A stretch of 64,000 bases of DNA from CAWEHU01 sp963808965. GTDB taxonomy: Bacteria; Pseudomonadota; Alphaproteobacteria; Acetobacterales; Acetobacteraceae. The notes beneath the pieces were generated by a model. That model searched no databases. It worked only from the letters and a program-made list of their open reading frames with translations, and had not been told where the DNA came from. Positions 1 to 9,795 of the stretch are shown piece after piece. The first letter of the stretch is position 1. The number at the start of each line of letters is the position of its first letter. The stretch is from assembly GCA_963808965.1 (NCBI GenBank), contig CAWEHU010000011.1:62001-126000 (forward strand). Direction: 5' to 3'. The position numbers were made by a program, and so were the translations under genes.

Positions 1-1
1 T

Positions 2-310
2 CCGGCCGTGCTGCTGAAGGGCGGGCATCTGCCGGGCGATACGGTTATCGACCTGCTCGCGACCGAGAACGGCATCCAGGAGTTCGCCGCGCCCCGCATC
101 GACACGCCCCATACGCACGGGACCGGCTGCACGCTCGCGAGCGCGATCGCGGCCGGGCTGGCGCAGCGAATGGGCCTTGAGGATGCCATCGTTCGGGCAC
201 GGGCTTACGTGCGGGCAGCGATCGCGACGGCGCCGGGATTGGGCGGCGGCCACGGCCCGATGAACCATGCAGTAACGGTCGATCCTGAGCGCGTACGCGC
301 GCTACACTGA
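2..310 (+). CDS. thiD: Hydroxymethylpyrimidine/phosphomethylpyrimidine kinase, C-terminal part
   Basis: This is the last 102 residues of ThiD, which phosphorylates HMP and HMP-phosphate to HMP-diphosphate for thiamine biosynthesis in the cytoplasm. The 5' end lies outside the window. The fragment carries the ribokinase-fold signature LLKGGH and the catalytic anion-hole motif HTHGTGCTLASAIAAGL, where Gly-Cys precedes the phosphate-binding helix. The next gene starts about 55 bases downstream and is functionally unrelated, so this is probably the end of its transcription unit. The family assignment is secure; nothing can be said about the N-terminus. Confidence 0.9.
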   Translation, partial: PAVLLKGGHLPGDTVIDLLATENGIQEFAAPRIDTPHTHGTGCTLASAIAAGLAQRMGLEDAIVRARAYVRAAIATAPGLGGGHGPMNHAVTVDPERVRALH

Positions 311-364
311 GCGGGGCCGAGTCACTCTTCTTTGGCCCGATCGTGCGATGGGGGTCCGGGAGGG

Positions 365-1159
365 ATGACCAAGAAACTCGAAAACAAGGTCGCGATCGTC
401 TTTGGCGCGGGTTCGATCGGCGAAGGATGGGGGAACGGCAAGGCGGCCGCCGTGGCCTACGCGCGTGAAGGCGCGCGGGTGGCGGCGGTTGACTTGAACG
501 GCGACGCCGCAGCGGCGACGCGGGATATTGTTCGCGGCGAGGGTGGCGAAGCGATTTCGCTCGGGGCCGACGTCACCAATCTCGAGAACGTCCAGCGCGC
601 GGTGGAAGAAACGATGCGCGCCTTCGGCCGGATCGATGTCCTTCACAACAATGTCGGGATCACCTCGCAAGGCGGTCCGGTGGAGACGAGTGAAGAGACC
701 TGGGACCGCGTCATGGCGGTGAACGTCAAGAGCATGTTCCTCACGTGCAAATGCATCTTGCCGATCATGGAAGCGCAAAGGTCCGGCGCGATCATCAACA
801 TCTCCTCGCTCGCGAGCATTCGCTGGACCGGGTACGCCTACGCTGCGTACTACGCATCGAAGGGCGCCGTTAATCAGTTCACGAAGGGCGTCGCTATCCA
901 ATACGCGGCCAAGGGGATTCGCGCCAACTGCATCCTTCCCGGTCTCATGGACACCCCGCTCATCTATCAGCAGATCGCCAGTTTCTACGGCAACAAGGAG
1001 GAAATGCTGGCGGCTCGCCACGCGGCCTCGCCGACCGGCCGGATGGGAGATGCGTGGGACATCGCTCATGCCGCCGTGTTTCTTGCCTCCGACGACGCCA
1101 AATACATCAACGGCATCGAGCTTGTGGTGGATGGCGGATTGCATTTGCGGTCCGTCTGA
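365..1159 (+). CDS. SDR family NAD(P)-dependent oxidoreductase
   Basis: A 264-residue classical short-chain dehydrogenase/reductase. The dinucleotide-binding glycine motif near the N-terminus is stretched (VFGAGSIGEGWGNGKAAA) compared with the usual TGxxxGxG. NNVG follows in the middle, and the catalytic Ser, Tyr and Lys are seen in ISSLAS and YYASK. The substrate cannot be read from sequence. The ATG at 365 is preferred over an in-frame TTG at 332 because the conserved beta-strand (KVAIVFGAG) begins shortly after it and a GGGAGG stretch sits just upstream. An RraA-like gene follows 43 bases downstream on the same strand, which suggests a small catabolic unit, but this is inference. Confidence 0.88.
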   Translation: MTKKLENKVAIVFGAGSIGEGWGNGKAAAVAYAREGARVAAVDLNGDAAAATRDIVRGEGGEAISLGADVTNLENVQRAVEETMRAFGRIDVLHNNVGITSQGGPVETSEETWDRVMAVNVKSMFLTCKCILPIMEAQRSGAIINISSLASIRWTGYAYAAYYASKGAVNQFTKGVAIQYAAKGIRANCILPGLMDTPLIYQQIASFYGNKEEMLAARHAASPTGRMGDAWDIAHAAVFLASDDAKYINGIELVVDGGLHLRSV

Positions 1160-1201
1160 TCGCGCGGCTTCGATCGCGTTCCTTTCGTGGGAGAAATCGT
1201 C

Positions 1202-1867
1202 ATGCCGACTCGTGTTCTTCGTCCGAGCGTCCCCCGCGTAAGTTCCGAACTGATCGCGCGATGGGCGACCGTGTCGACCACGATAGCCGCCGACTTATTC
1301 CGCGGCCGCACCATGGTCGACCCCGCGATCCGTCCCATCCGTCCTTTCGCGGGACGCGGGCGGCTCGCCGGTCACGTCGTCACGGCATGGTGCGAGTCCG
1401 CCGATTACGGACCGGTCCATCACGCGATCGCCGTCGCTGAGCCCGGAGATGTCGTCGTGGTCGAGGCCGGCGGACGTCTCGACGCCGCCATGATCGGGGA
1501 ACTGCTCGGCGGCTCCGCTCGGCTGCGCGGCGTGGCCGGGGTCGTGGTGAACGGCGCGGTGCGCGATACGGGCACGCTGTCGCAATGGGCCGATTTCGCG
1601 GTATTCGCACGCGGGATCACCCCGCGCGGTCCGTCTTCGATGGAGCGCGGAACGGTAAACGAGCCGATCGTCTTCGGCGGCGTTCCGGTCGCGCCGGGCG
1701 ATCTCATTCTGGGCGACGACGACGGGCTCGTCGTGATCCCGCGCGCCGACATCGAGGCGCGATTGGAGCCGGCGCTCGCGAACGTGCGGGCGGAAGAAGA
1801 ATGGGAGCGCGCTCTATCCGCGGGCCAGACGACCTTGGAGGTGTTCAACGTGCCGCCCGCGATTTGA
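1202..1867 (+). CDS. RraA family protein (HMG/oxaloacetate aldolase-like)
   Basis: A 221-residue protein of the RraA/dimethylmenaquinone-methyltransferase-like fold. The family contains 4-hydroxy-4-methyl-2-oxoglutarate/oxaloacetate aldolases and the E. coli RNase E inhibitor RraA. The core pattern is present: a Gly-rich stretch around GELLGGSARLRGVAGVVVNG followed by the Ala-Val-Arg-Asp segment that supplies the substrate arginine and metal-site aspartate in the aldolases. The start at 1202 follows GGGAGAA with a 6-base gap. Sitting next to an SDR dehydrogenase, an aldolase role in catabolism of a hydroxy acid is more likely than RNase E control. That preference is inference. Confidence 0.8.
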   Translation: MPTRVLRPSVPRVSSELIARWATVSTTIAADLFRGRTMVDPAIRPIRPFAGRGRLAGHVVTAWCESADYGPVHHAIAVAEPGDVVVVEAGGRLDAAMIGELLGGSARLRGVAGVVVNGAVRDTGTLSQWADFAVFARGITPRGPSSMERGTVNEPIVFGGVPVAPGDLILGDDDGLVVIPRADIEARLEPALANVRAEEEWERALSAGQTTLEVFNVPPAI

Positions 1868-2177
1868 CGCGGGCCAGACGCGATCACGTCTCCAGAATCG
1901 CAGGCAGCGGTCGCATTTTTATTGCCACACACGCCCTGGTTGTGGCCTTCTGTTTGTCCGATGCTTTCGACCCCAGCCCTCGCACCAATCAGCCTGTCGT
2001 ACCGCCTGGCGCTCATCATCGAGTTGCTGTGCCAGGCGGCGACCGTGCGCTGCGCCCAGGAGCGCTCGGTCCCGACGCTGATATTGGTCTTCAGGGCCTG
2101 GGTGCGGCTGCGCCGCCTCGCCATCCGGTTCGAGGCGCTGGCCGCCAAGGTGCGCGCCGGCCGGCTCTGCCGCGCCG
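1868..2177. other. Intergenic tract with the probable 5' end of a frameshifted gene
   Basis: No convincing complete gene is seen here. The last 100 bases (about 2072-2175) read on the plus strand as an Arg/Ala/Leu-rich helix (FRAWVRLRRLAIRFEALAAK) in a frame one base out from the gene that begins at 2178. This is probably its N-terminal part. The first 200 bases show no motif I recognise on either strand. Confidence 0.4.
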
Positions 2178-2633
2178 GTGGCGCGGCTCCGGGCTCCGCC
2201 TTTGCCGCAGCAATACCGTCTGCCGGGCCGGCCGCAGACCTATCGGCTGCCGCGCGGGTTCGGCTGGCTGCTCCGGCTGGTGCCGGAGACGGTCGCCTAT
2301 GGCGGGCAGGTCGAGCACTTGCTGGCGGACCCGAAGATGACGGCGCTGCTCGCGGCATCGCCGCAAGCCGGCCGCATCCTGCGCCCGCTCTGCCACATGC
2401 TGGCGATCAAGCCGCCGCCGGCGCTGGCTGCCCCACCGCGTGCGAAGCGGCCGGCGCCGCCCGCCGCCGCCATCCCCGCCGCCGATCCCAGCCGCGCCGT
2501 TTCCCGCCCGGTTGCTTCTCTGGCCGGGCTGCCGCCGGATCTGCCGCCGCGCATTGCCGCGGTGCTGGCGTTCGCCCTCGGGCAAGCCGACCCGCACGCG
2601 GACCCGCCGCTTGGGCTACCGGCGCCGGCCTGA
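2178..2633 (+). CDS. Conserved hypothetical protein, probably missing its N-terminus by frameshift
   Basis: A 151-residue Pro/Ala/Leu-rich protein with no recognised domain. Its most structured part is LPRGFGWLLRLVPETVAYGG, followed by a helix containing LLADPKMTALLAASPQAGR and a proline-rich tail. From memory this resembles a lineage-specific hypothetical family of Acetobacteraceae, whose members start with a basic helix like the one read in another frame at about 2072-2175. A single-base break near 2160-2177 would join the two. The start given is only the first GTG in the downstream frame. The function is unknown. Confidence 0.5.
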   Translation: MARLRAPPLPQQYRLPGRPQTYRLPRGFGWLLRLVPETVAYGGQVEHLLADPKMTALLAASPQAGRILRPLCHMLAIKPPPALAAPPRAKRPAPPAAAIPAADPSRAVSRPVASLAGLPPDLPPRIAAVLAFALGQADPHADPPLGLPAPA

Positions 2634-2731
2634 GCGCCATGGCGACGCTCGCGGTAAACGTTCCGGTATCGAAACCTAATTCGCCATGGCCGCGCATGAC
2701 GGGAGGAGAGTGCAATCAGACGAAGACGGGC

Positions 2732-4156
2732 CTAATGCGAGATCTGCTCGAGCGGCAGGTCGCGGGTTCTCGGGCCGAGCGCGCCGATCACGAGCATCAC
2801 GATGATCATCGCGCCCGCGATGAAGGTGAACACGCCCATCGAGCCGAAGACACGCAGGAAGAACGCGATGACGAAGGCGCTGAACACCGCCGAAAGCCGG
2901 CTCCAGGAATACACGAAACCGACGGCCAGCGCGCGTATCGTGGTCGGGTAGAGCTCCGTCTGATAGGCATGGAACGCGAACGACATGATGTTGCTGGAGA
3001 GCGTCAGAAGCACGCCGAACAGGATGAGCAACAGGGTTGCGCGCGAATTCGCGAACAGCAAGCCGCAAATCCCGATGGAGCAGGCCGCTCCGACGATCTG
3101 CCACTTGCGCTCGAACCTGTCGGCGATTCCGTAACCCAGCAGCGGGCCGAACGGAGCCGCGATCGCGATGATGAACGTGTAGAGCAGGCTGCGCGTGACA
3201 TCGATCCCTTGATCGATGAGCAATGTCGGCACCCAGTTGGCGAAGCCATAGAAGCCGACCGTCTGGAAAATGTTGAAGATCACCAGCATGACCGTCCGGC
3301 TGCGATACACGCCCTGGAAAATGTCGGCGAACCGGCCATGCATGACCGGCGGGGGAGGCGGGGGCGGGGGTGGCAGAGGTTGGCCGTACTCGGCCTGCAC
3401 GCGCCTTTCCAGCTCGGCCGTGATGCGCTCCGCTTCGGCCAGTCGCCCGTGCGCGGCGAGCCAGCGTGGACTCTCCGGCACCGCGAGGCGGATCCACCAC
3501 ACGAACACCGCGGCGACCGCGCCGATCAGCACGATCCATCGCCATCCTGAGAAGCCGAAGGGGTCGAGCGGCACCAGCAGATAGGCGAGCACGGCGACGA
3601 TGGGGACCGCGGCGAACTGAATCACCTGATTGAAGGCGAAGGCGCGCCCACGGAGGTGCTTGGGCGCGATCTCGGAGATGTAGGTGTCGATCGTGACCAG
3701 CTCGACGCCGATGCCGACACCGGCCAGGAAGCGCCAGAGATTGAGGCCGAACGCCTCGTGCTGAAACGCCATGATGACGTTGCACACCGTGTAGGCGAGC
3801 AGTGAGGTGGTGAAAATCGCTCGCCTGCCGAACCGGTCGGCGACGAAGCCGAACACGAGCGTGCCGATGAACAGGCCCATGAACAGCGAGGCGATGAAGC
3901 CGGCGATGCCGGTCGTGCCGAACAGGCCGGGCGTGGTGGGCGAGAGGATTTTGTCCCGGAACAGGCCGGGAGCGACGTAGCCGGTGAAGAATAGGTCGTA
4001 GAACTCGAAGAATCCCCCGAGCGAGAGCAGCCCGATCAGCTTCCAGACGTGCCGCGTCGCCGGAAGCCGGTCCAGCCTGGCGCTGATCGCGGCCTGCGCT
4101 GAAGGCCCGGGCAGAGGCAACGCCCCGGCATTTGCAGGAAAGGTCGAGGAGGACAT
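2732..4156 (-). CDS. MFS transporter, metabolite:H+ symporter type
   Basis: A 474-residue inner-membrane permease of the major facilitator superfamily with about 12 hydrophobic segments. The N-terminal half has the acidic TM1 signature FFEFYDLFFTGYVAPGL and the loop 2-3 motif GFVADRFGRRAI. The second half repeats it as GYGIADRFERKW. These are typical of the MHS/sugar-porter branch that imports organic or aromatic acids. The central cytoplasmic loop carries a run of nine or so prolines (coded at about 3347-3378), probably a slippage-prone linker. The ATG at 4156 has an AAGGAG ribosome site 6 bases upstream, so longer in-frame extensions toward 4459 are rejected. The substrate is unknown. Confidence 0.85.
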   Translation of the reverse strand: MSSSTFPANAGALPLPGPSAQAAISARLDRLPATRHVWKLIGLLSLGGFFEFYDLFFTGYVAPGLFRDKILSPTTPGLFGTTGIAGFIASLFMGLFIGTLVFGFVADRFGRRAIFTTSLLAYTVCNVIMAFQHEAFGLNLWRFLAGVGIGVELVTIDTYISEIAPKHLRGRAFAFNQVIQFAAVPIVAVLAYLLVPLDPFGFSGWRWIVLIGAVAAVFVWWIRLAVPESPRWLAAHGRLAEAERITAELERRVQAEYGQPLPPPPPPPPPVMHGRFADIFQGVYRSRTVMLVIFNIFQTVGFYGFANWVPTLLIDQGIDVTRSLLYTFIIAIAAPFGPLLGYGIADRFERKWQIVGAACSIGICGLLFANSRATLLLILFGVLLTLSSNIMSFAFHAYQTELYPTTIRALAVGFVYSWSRLSAVFSAFVIAFFLRVFGSMGVFTFIAGAMIIVMLVIGALGPRTRDLPLEQISH

Positions 4157-4356
4157 CTTTCTTCTCCTTTGCTCAGCGCTCTTTCGGGGCGCTCTTGCTG
4201 GGCATCGCCGGACGAGGTGGCGGAGCGGCGCCGGCCGGCCCGCGGCCATGTTGGCCAGCCGAGACGTGTTGGGGAAGGGCCGGATCGCGCGAAGGCCGAA
4301 GATGCCAGGCTGGGCCGCTGCTTCGCAGTGCGGGGCACGCGGGCTAAACCGTCCGA

Positions 4357-6999
4357 ATGGATGCCGCCGCCTCGCCGCCGCCCCGCGTGCCTCCCGCGCA
4401 TGGCGCCACGCCCGCCATGGCGCAGTGGTTCGCGATGAAGGCAGAGCATCCGGACGCACTGCTATTTTTCCGGATGGGCGACTTTTTCGAGCTGTTCTTC
4501 GCGGACGCCGAAGCCGCTTCGGCCGCGCTGGACATCGCTCTCACCTATCGGGGCGAACATGCGGGCCAGCCCATCCCGATGTGCGGCGTGCCGGTCCATG
4601 CGGCGGAAAGCTACTTGTCCCGCCTGATCCGGCGAGGCTTCCGCGTCGCGGTCGCCGAGCAGATGGAGAACCCGAAGACCCGCGCCGGCAAGGCGCCCAT
4701 CCGGCGCGAGGTGGTACGGGTCATCACGCCCGGGACCGTGACGGAGGATGCGCTGCTTGAGCCGGGACGCCCGAATTTCCTGCTGGCGCTGGCGCAGGAC
4801 CGAAACGACTTCGGAGCCGCTTGGCTCGACGTCTCGACCGGCCTGTTCGAGACGGCCGCCCTCCCCTCATCGGAGCTGGCCGCCTTGCTCGGCCGGCTGG
4901 ATCCCGCCGAGATCCTGGCGCCTCCGACGGTCGATCTTGCTGACTGGGCCGGCCGCCGCGCGCCGGAGAGAACGCCGCCGCCGCCATTGGTGGCGCGTCG
5001 CCGCTTGGCCGAAGCCTTCGGCGCCGCGAGCCTCGACGCTTTCGGCGGCTTCACCGATGCCGAAGCGGCGGCCGGGGCGATGGTGCTCGACTATGTGCGG
5101 ACCACGCAGGCGGGGTCGCTGCCCCGGATCTCCCGCCCCGCACCGCAAGGCCGCGCGGGCCTGCTGGCGATGGATGCCGCGACCCGGGCGAGCCTCGAGA
5201 TTCTGCGCGGACGAGATGGCGGCACCCATCACACGCTGCTCTCTTCCGTCCAGCGCACGCTGACCGCTGCCGGCGCACGGTTGCTCGCGGCCTGGCTCTC
5301 CGCCCCGCTCACGGAGCCGGAGGCGGTTGCCGGGCGGCAGGATGCCTGGTCGTGGATGCTGGCCAATCCCGATGCAGCTTCTCACCTTCGCGTGGCGCTC
5401 CGTGCAGCCCCGGACATCTCCCGCGCGCTGGCCCGGTTGTCGTTGGGACGCGGAGCTCCGCGCGATCTCGCCACGCTGCGCGACGGACTTGCCGCCGCCG
5501 AGCGGGCCGCCGCCGCGCTGGAAGGTCCGCTGCCGGCCGCTCTCGCCGAGGCCCGCACGGGGCTCGCGCTGGACCCGGCGCTCGGGGCCCTTCTGGCAGC
5601 GGCGCTCGCCGACCCTGCCCCCGCCCGCCTCGAGGACGGCGGCGCGATCCGGCCCGGCTTCGACGCGGAGTTGGACGCCGAGCGGGCTCTACGCGACGAC
5701 AGCCGGCGCGTGCTCGCTGAGCTGCAACTCGATTACGCACAGCGTTACGGGGTCGCGAGCCTCAAGATCCGGCACCACGCACAGCTCGGTTACGTGATCG
5801 AAGCGCCGGCCGGCGCGGTCGAAAAATTGCGAGGCCATCCGGAGCTGACGCTTCGGCAGGGCATGGCGAATGGTGCGCGCTTCGCGACCCCCGAGCTCTC
5901 CGATCTGGATCGCCGGATCGCCGAAGCCGCTGAGCGCGCCGCCTCGCGCGAGCGCGCCGTCTTCGCCCATCTCACGAGCGTCGCACTGTCGCACGCAGAC
6001 GCGCTGGCTCGTTGCGCGGACGCCCTCGCCCGGCTGGATGTCGCCCAGTCCTCGGCGAAACTCGCCGAGCCTGGAACCTGGTGCCGCCCCGTCGTGACGA
6101 GCGGCGTCGAGTTCCGCATCGAGGCGGGCCGGCATCCGGTTGTCGAAGCAGCGCTCGCCGGCTCCGCCGCTTTTGTTCCGAACGGTTGCGATCTCTCGCC
6201 TGACCGCCGCTTGATGCTGCTCACCGGGCCCAACATGGCGGGGAAGTCCACCTTCCTGCGCCAGAACGCGCTGGCCGTCGTGCTTGCTCAGTCTGGATTG
6301 CCGGTTCCGGCCGAGGCCGCCGAGATCGGCGTCGTGGACCGGCTTTTCAGCCGGGTCGGCGCGGCGGACGATCTAGCCAGAGGCCGTAGCACCTTCATGG
6401 TCGAAATGACCGAGACCGCGGCGATCCTGCATCAGGCGGGGCCGCGCTCGCTCGTCGTGGTGGATGAGATCGGCCGGGGGACGGGGACGTTGGACGGGCT
6501 CGCCATCGCCTGGGCGGTCCTGGAGGCGCTGCACTCGACGATCCGGTGCCGGACGATCTTTGCGACACATTTCCACGAACTGGCGCGCATATCGGATCGC
6601 CTTCCGCGATTGGCCCCGCATACGATGCGCGTGAAGGAATGGAAGGGTTCGGTGATCTTTCTGCACGAAGTGGCCGGAGGCGCGGCGGGACGGAGCTGGG
6701 GTGTGCATGTCGCGGAGCTCGCCGGCGTACCCGCCCCGGTGGTGCGCCGCGCGGCCACGCTGCTCGCGGACCTCGAGAGAAACGGGAGCCCGTTCGGCGT
6801 CATCGAAGCGCCGATCGCTGAGCTTCCGTTGTTCGCGCGTGCGGCCGCTGAGCCTGAACCCGATCCGGTGCGTGAAGCGATCAAGGCGATCGATCCGGAC
6901 CGGCTGACACCTCGGGAAGCCCTCGACACATTGTACCGAATTAAGGCGTTACTTCCCTTTTGCGGCAGAGATGGGGCATTACCATCAACCGAATGCTGA
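4357..6999 (+). CDS. mutS: DNA mismatch repair protein MutS
   Basis: Full-length MutS (880 residues), the ATPase clamp that recognises mismatches and small loops and recruits MutL. The mismatch-binding Phe-x-Glu motif is seen at residues 43-45 in FRMGDFFELF, with the family's usual Tyr replaced by Phe. The C-terminal ABC-type ATPase has Walker A (GPNMAGKST, about residue 624), Walker B and the signature region (VVVDEIGRGTGTLDG), and the switch ATHFHEL. The stop overlaps the ATG of glnD by seven bases, so the two are probably co-transcribed. Length and motif order are normal and no break is seen. Confidence 0.97.
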   Translation: MDAAASPPPRVPPAHGATPAMAQWFAMKAEHPDALLFFRMGDFFELFFADAEAASAALDIALTYRGEHAGQPIPMCGVPVHAAESYLSRLIRRGFRVAVAEQMENPKTRAGKAPIRREVVRVITPGTVTEDALLEPGRPNFLLALAQDRNDFGAAWLDVSTGLFETAALPSSELAALLGRLDPAEILAPPTVDLADWAGRRAPERTPPPPLVARRRLAEAFGAASLDAFGGFTDAEAAAGAMVLDYVRTTQAGSLPRISRPAPQGRAGLLAMDAATRASLEILRGRDGGTHHTLLSSVQRTLTAAGARLLAAWLSAPLTEPEAVAGRQDAWSWMLANPDAASHLRVALRAAPDISRALARLSLGRGAPRDLATLRDGLAAAERAAAALEGPLPAALAEARTGLALDPALGALLAAALADPAPARLEDGGAIRPGFDAELDAERALRDDSRRVLAELQLDYAQRYGVASLKIRHHAQLGYVIEAPAGAVEKLRGHPELTLRQGMANGARFATPELSDLDRRIAEAAERAASRERAVFAHLTSVALSHADALARCADALARLDVAQSSAKLAEPGTWCRPVVTSGVEFRIEAGRHPVVEAALAGSAAFVPNGCDLSPDRRLMLLTGPNMAGKSTFLRQNALAVVLAQSGLPVPAEAAEIGVVDRLFSRVGAADDLARGRSTFMVEMTETAAILHQAGPRSLVVVDEIGRGTGTLDGLAIAWAVLEALHSTIRCRTIFATHFHELARISDRLPRLAPHTMRVKEWKGSVIFLHEVAGGAAGRSWGVHVAELAGVPAPVVRRAATLLADLERNGSPFGVIEAPIAELPLFARAAAEPEPDPVREAIKAIDPDRLTPREALDTLYRIKALLPFCGRDGALPSTEC

Positions 7000-9748
7000 T
7001 CCCTGATCCCCTGCCGGTCAGGCCGGAGACGGCCGCGGCGACGGCCGTTCTCTCCGACGCGCTGGCGACCCTCGCCGTCGAGCGGGGCGCCGTGTCGCGC
7101 GAGGCCGCGCTGGGCGCCTTCCGGCGTCACCTCGCGCGGATTCAACAGCAGGTCCGGGGCGCCTTCGAGCGGGGGCAGATCAACGGTCTGCAAGCGGCGA
7201 GGATGCTGGCCAGCCTTGTCGATGGACTCGTGTCGTCGCTCTACGACCACACGATCGCCGAGGCGGTCCAGGATGCGCCGGATCGGCTGTCCATCGCGGC
7301 GACCGGAGGCTACGGCCGCGGCGTGCTCGCGCCCTTCAGCGACATCGACCTGCTCTTCCTGACGCCCCAGGAGCCGAGCCAGCAGACCCTGCAAGTCGTC
7401 GAGTACATGCTCTATTTTCTCTGGGACCTCGGGTTGAAGGTCGGGCACGCAACTCGTTCGATCGAGGATTGCCTGACCGAAGCAAACAAGGACCTCACGG
7501 TTCGCACCTCGCTCCTGGATGCGCGACGGGTCGCGGGCGACGCCTCCCTCTTCGAGAGTTTCAAGGACCGTTTTCACCGGGCGAATGGCGAAGCCGGTGC
7601 CGCCGCGTTCATCGCCGCCAAGCAGGCCGAGCGGGATGAGCGGCATCGGCGTTATGGCGACAGTCCCTTCATGGTGGAGCCGAACGTCAAGGAAGGGCGC
7701 GGCGGTCTCCGCGACTTGCAGACCCTGTATTGGATCGCCCGCTACGCTCTGAACGTGACCAGGATGGACGAGCTGGTCGACGCGGACCAACCGGCGGCCG
7801 GCATCATGACGCAGATGGAGGCGCAGCACCTCCACCGGTCATGGGCGTTTCTCTGGACCGTGCAATTCCACCTGCATTACGTGGCCGCGCGTGCCGAGGA
7901 GCGGCTTACCTTCGACCTGCAGCCGGTCGTTGGCGCCCGCATGGGCTATACCAGGCGAGGCCGTCAGGACGGCGTCGAACGGTTCATGCGGCACTATTTC
8001 CTCACCGTCCGCAAGGTCGTCAGTCTGACGCGGATCGTGGAGCCGGCGATGTTGCGCGTCGCCCTCGGCGCTCCGGCAGCTCCCGCCGAGACCGACAAGG
8101 CGCTCCTCGACGCGGGTTTCGTGCTGACTGAAGGCAAGCTGTTGCCGATCGCCGGACGGGATTTCAGCGACGAGCCGATCCAGATGCTGCGCGTATTGAA
8201 GGTCGCCCGGAATCGCGGCCTGGAGCTGCACCCGCTCGCCCTCCGGCGTTTCATTCGCAACCAGCGGCGTGCGGTGTCGCTCCGGAACGACCCTCGAGCG
8301 GCGGCGCTCTTCATGGACCTGCTCTGCGGCGGCGAGGGCGAGTATCACCGTGCCGACGGCGCCCGCTGGCTCGCCATCCTGAACGAGACCGGCTTTCTTG
8401 GCCGGTATCTGCCCGACTGGGCGCGCATCGTCGGGCAAATGCAGTTCGACACCTACCACGTATTCACCGTGGACGAGCACACGATCGAGGCGGTTCGCGT
8501 ACTCAACACGCTCGAGCGCGGGGAGCTGTCGCAGATCGCGCCGGTCGCTTCGCTTCTGGTCGATCACCTGCAATCGCGGCGTGCGCTGTATGTCGCGATG
8601 CTGCTGCACGACATCGCCAAGGGCCGAGGTGGCGACCACTCCGCGCTCGGAGCCGAGTTAGCGACGCGGATCTGCCCCGCACTCGGCATGTCGGCCGAGG
8701 AGACCGAGACGGTCTCATGGCTCGTCCTGCACCACCTGCTGCTGAGCCACGCCGCGTTCAAGCGCGATATCGACGATCCCAAGACCATTCTCGATCTCGC
8801 CGACACGATCCAATCTCCCGAGCGCCTGCGGTTGCTGCACATCCTGACCGTCGCGGATATGCGCGCCGTATCCTCGAAAGTCTGGAACGGCTGGAAAGCG
8901 ACGCTGCTGCGCGAGCTCTACGGGCGGGTCGCGGAAGTTCTGGCCGGCGGACTCTCCACGACGGAGCGTGACGTGCGTGTCGCCCGCGCCAAGAAGGCGG
9001 CGGTCGCCCTGCTTTCGGATTGGCGGCAGGAGCAGATCGAGTGGTTCACCTCGCTCGGCTACGGCGCCTACTGGCTCTCCTTCGATCCCGAGACCCACGC
9101 CCGTCACGCTCGGCTGGTCCGCGACGCTAGTCGCGCCAGACGCCGCTTACCGTCAACACCCAGCCCCTGCCCGCCCGCGCCGTGACGGAGGTTATCGTGT
9201 ACGTGGCGGACCACGCCGGGCTTTTCAGCCAGATCGCCGGCGCGCTCGCCGTCGCCGGCGCCTCGATCGTGGACGCGCGCATCCATACGCTGACCAACGG
9301 CATGGCGCTGGACACGTTCTGGATTCAGGACGCCGCGGGGGGCGCTTTCGATGCGCCGCACCGTCTCGCGCGTCTTTCCGTGCTGATCGAGCAGGCATTG
9401 TCGGGCCGCATGCGGCTCAAGGAGGAAATACAGAAGGCCTCCAAGACATTGCTCGGCCGTCGCATCCGCGCGATCCACGTGCCGCCGCGGGTGGTGATCG
9501 ACAACTACGCGTCCAATACGCACACCGTGGTCGAGGTGAACGGCCGCGACCGGCCAGGACTGCTGCACGATGTAACGGCGGCCGTCAGTGAGCAGGGTCT
9601 CCAGATCGCTTCGGCGCACGTCACGACCTACGGCGTGCGTGCGGTGGACGTTTTCTATGTGAAGGATGTGTTCGGGTTGAAGGTCGAGAACGACCGCAAG
9701 CTCGCCCAGATCCGCGAAGCGCTGCTCTCGTCTCTCGCCAGCGGCTGA
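6993..9748 (+). CDS. glnD: Bifunctional [protein-PII] uridylyltransferase/uridylyl-removing enzyme GlnD (frameshifted)
   Basis: GlnD senses glutamine and adds or removes UMP on PII proteins, controlling nitrogen assimilation. The first frame (6993-9185) holds the nucleotidyltransferase domain with GGYGRGVLAPFSDIDLLFL and the HD hydrolase domain with LLHDIAKG. Its tail becomes Arg/Pro-rich nonsense after about 9128. The second frame is open from 9131, reads TPLTVNTQPLPARAVTEV, and continues through both ACT domains (GRDRPGLLHDVTAAVSEQGL) to 9748. Joining them gives about 918 residues, normal for alphaproteobacterial GlnD. A one-base loss between 9128 and 9137 explains the break. The ATG at 6993 overlaps mutS. 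If the break were real, the enzyme would lose glutamine sensing. Confidence 0.93.
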
Positions 9749-9754
9749 ACGGGT

Positions 9755-9770
9755 CCGGATCATGATCCGG
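9755..9770. promoter_or_regulatory. 16-bp perfect palindrome upstream of the VanA-like gene
   Basis: CCGGATCATGATCCGG is a perfect inverted repeat. It lies 6 bases after the glnD stop and 25 bases before the Rieske oxygenase start. With no spacer it would make a poor hairpin, so a binding site for a dimeric regulator is more likely than a terminator. No regulator gene adjoins it, so its role is inferred from shape and position only. Confidence 0.4.
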
Positions 9771-9795
9771 CACACCCGATGACATGGAGGGAAAT

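Noticed and set aside
1922..3550. A 542-codon plus-strand open frame crossing the hypothetical gene and the MFS transporter.
   Set aside because: It is antisense to the clear transporter, its composition is His/Asp/Arg-rich as expected of a shadow frame in GC-rich DNA, and no domain is seen. Only its first part (about 2072-2175) may be real, as the 5' end of the hypothetical gene.
6432..7835. A 467-codon minus-strand open frame over mutS and glnD.
   Set aside because: Both sense genes are unmistakable, and this frame has no conserved motif.
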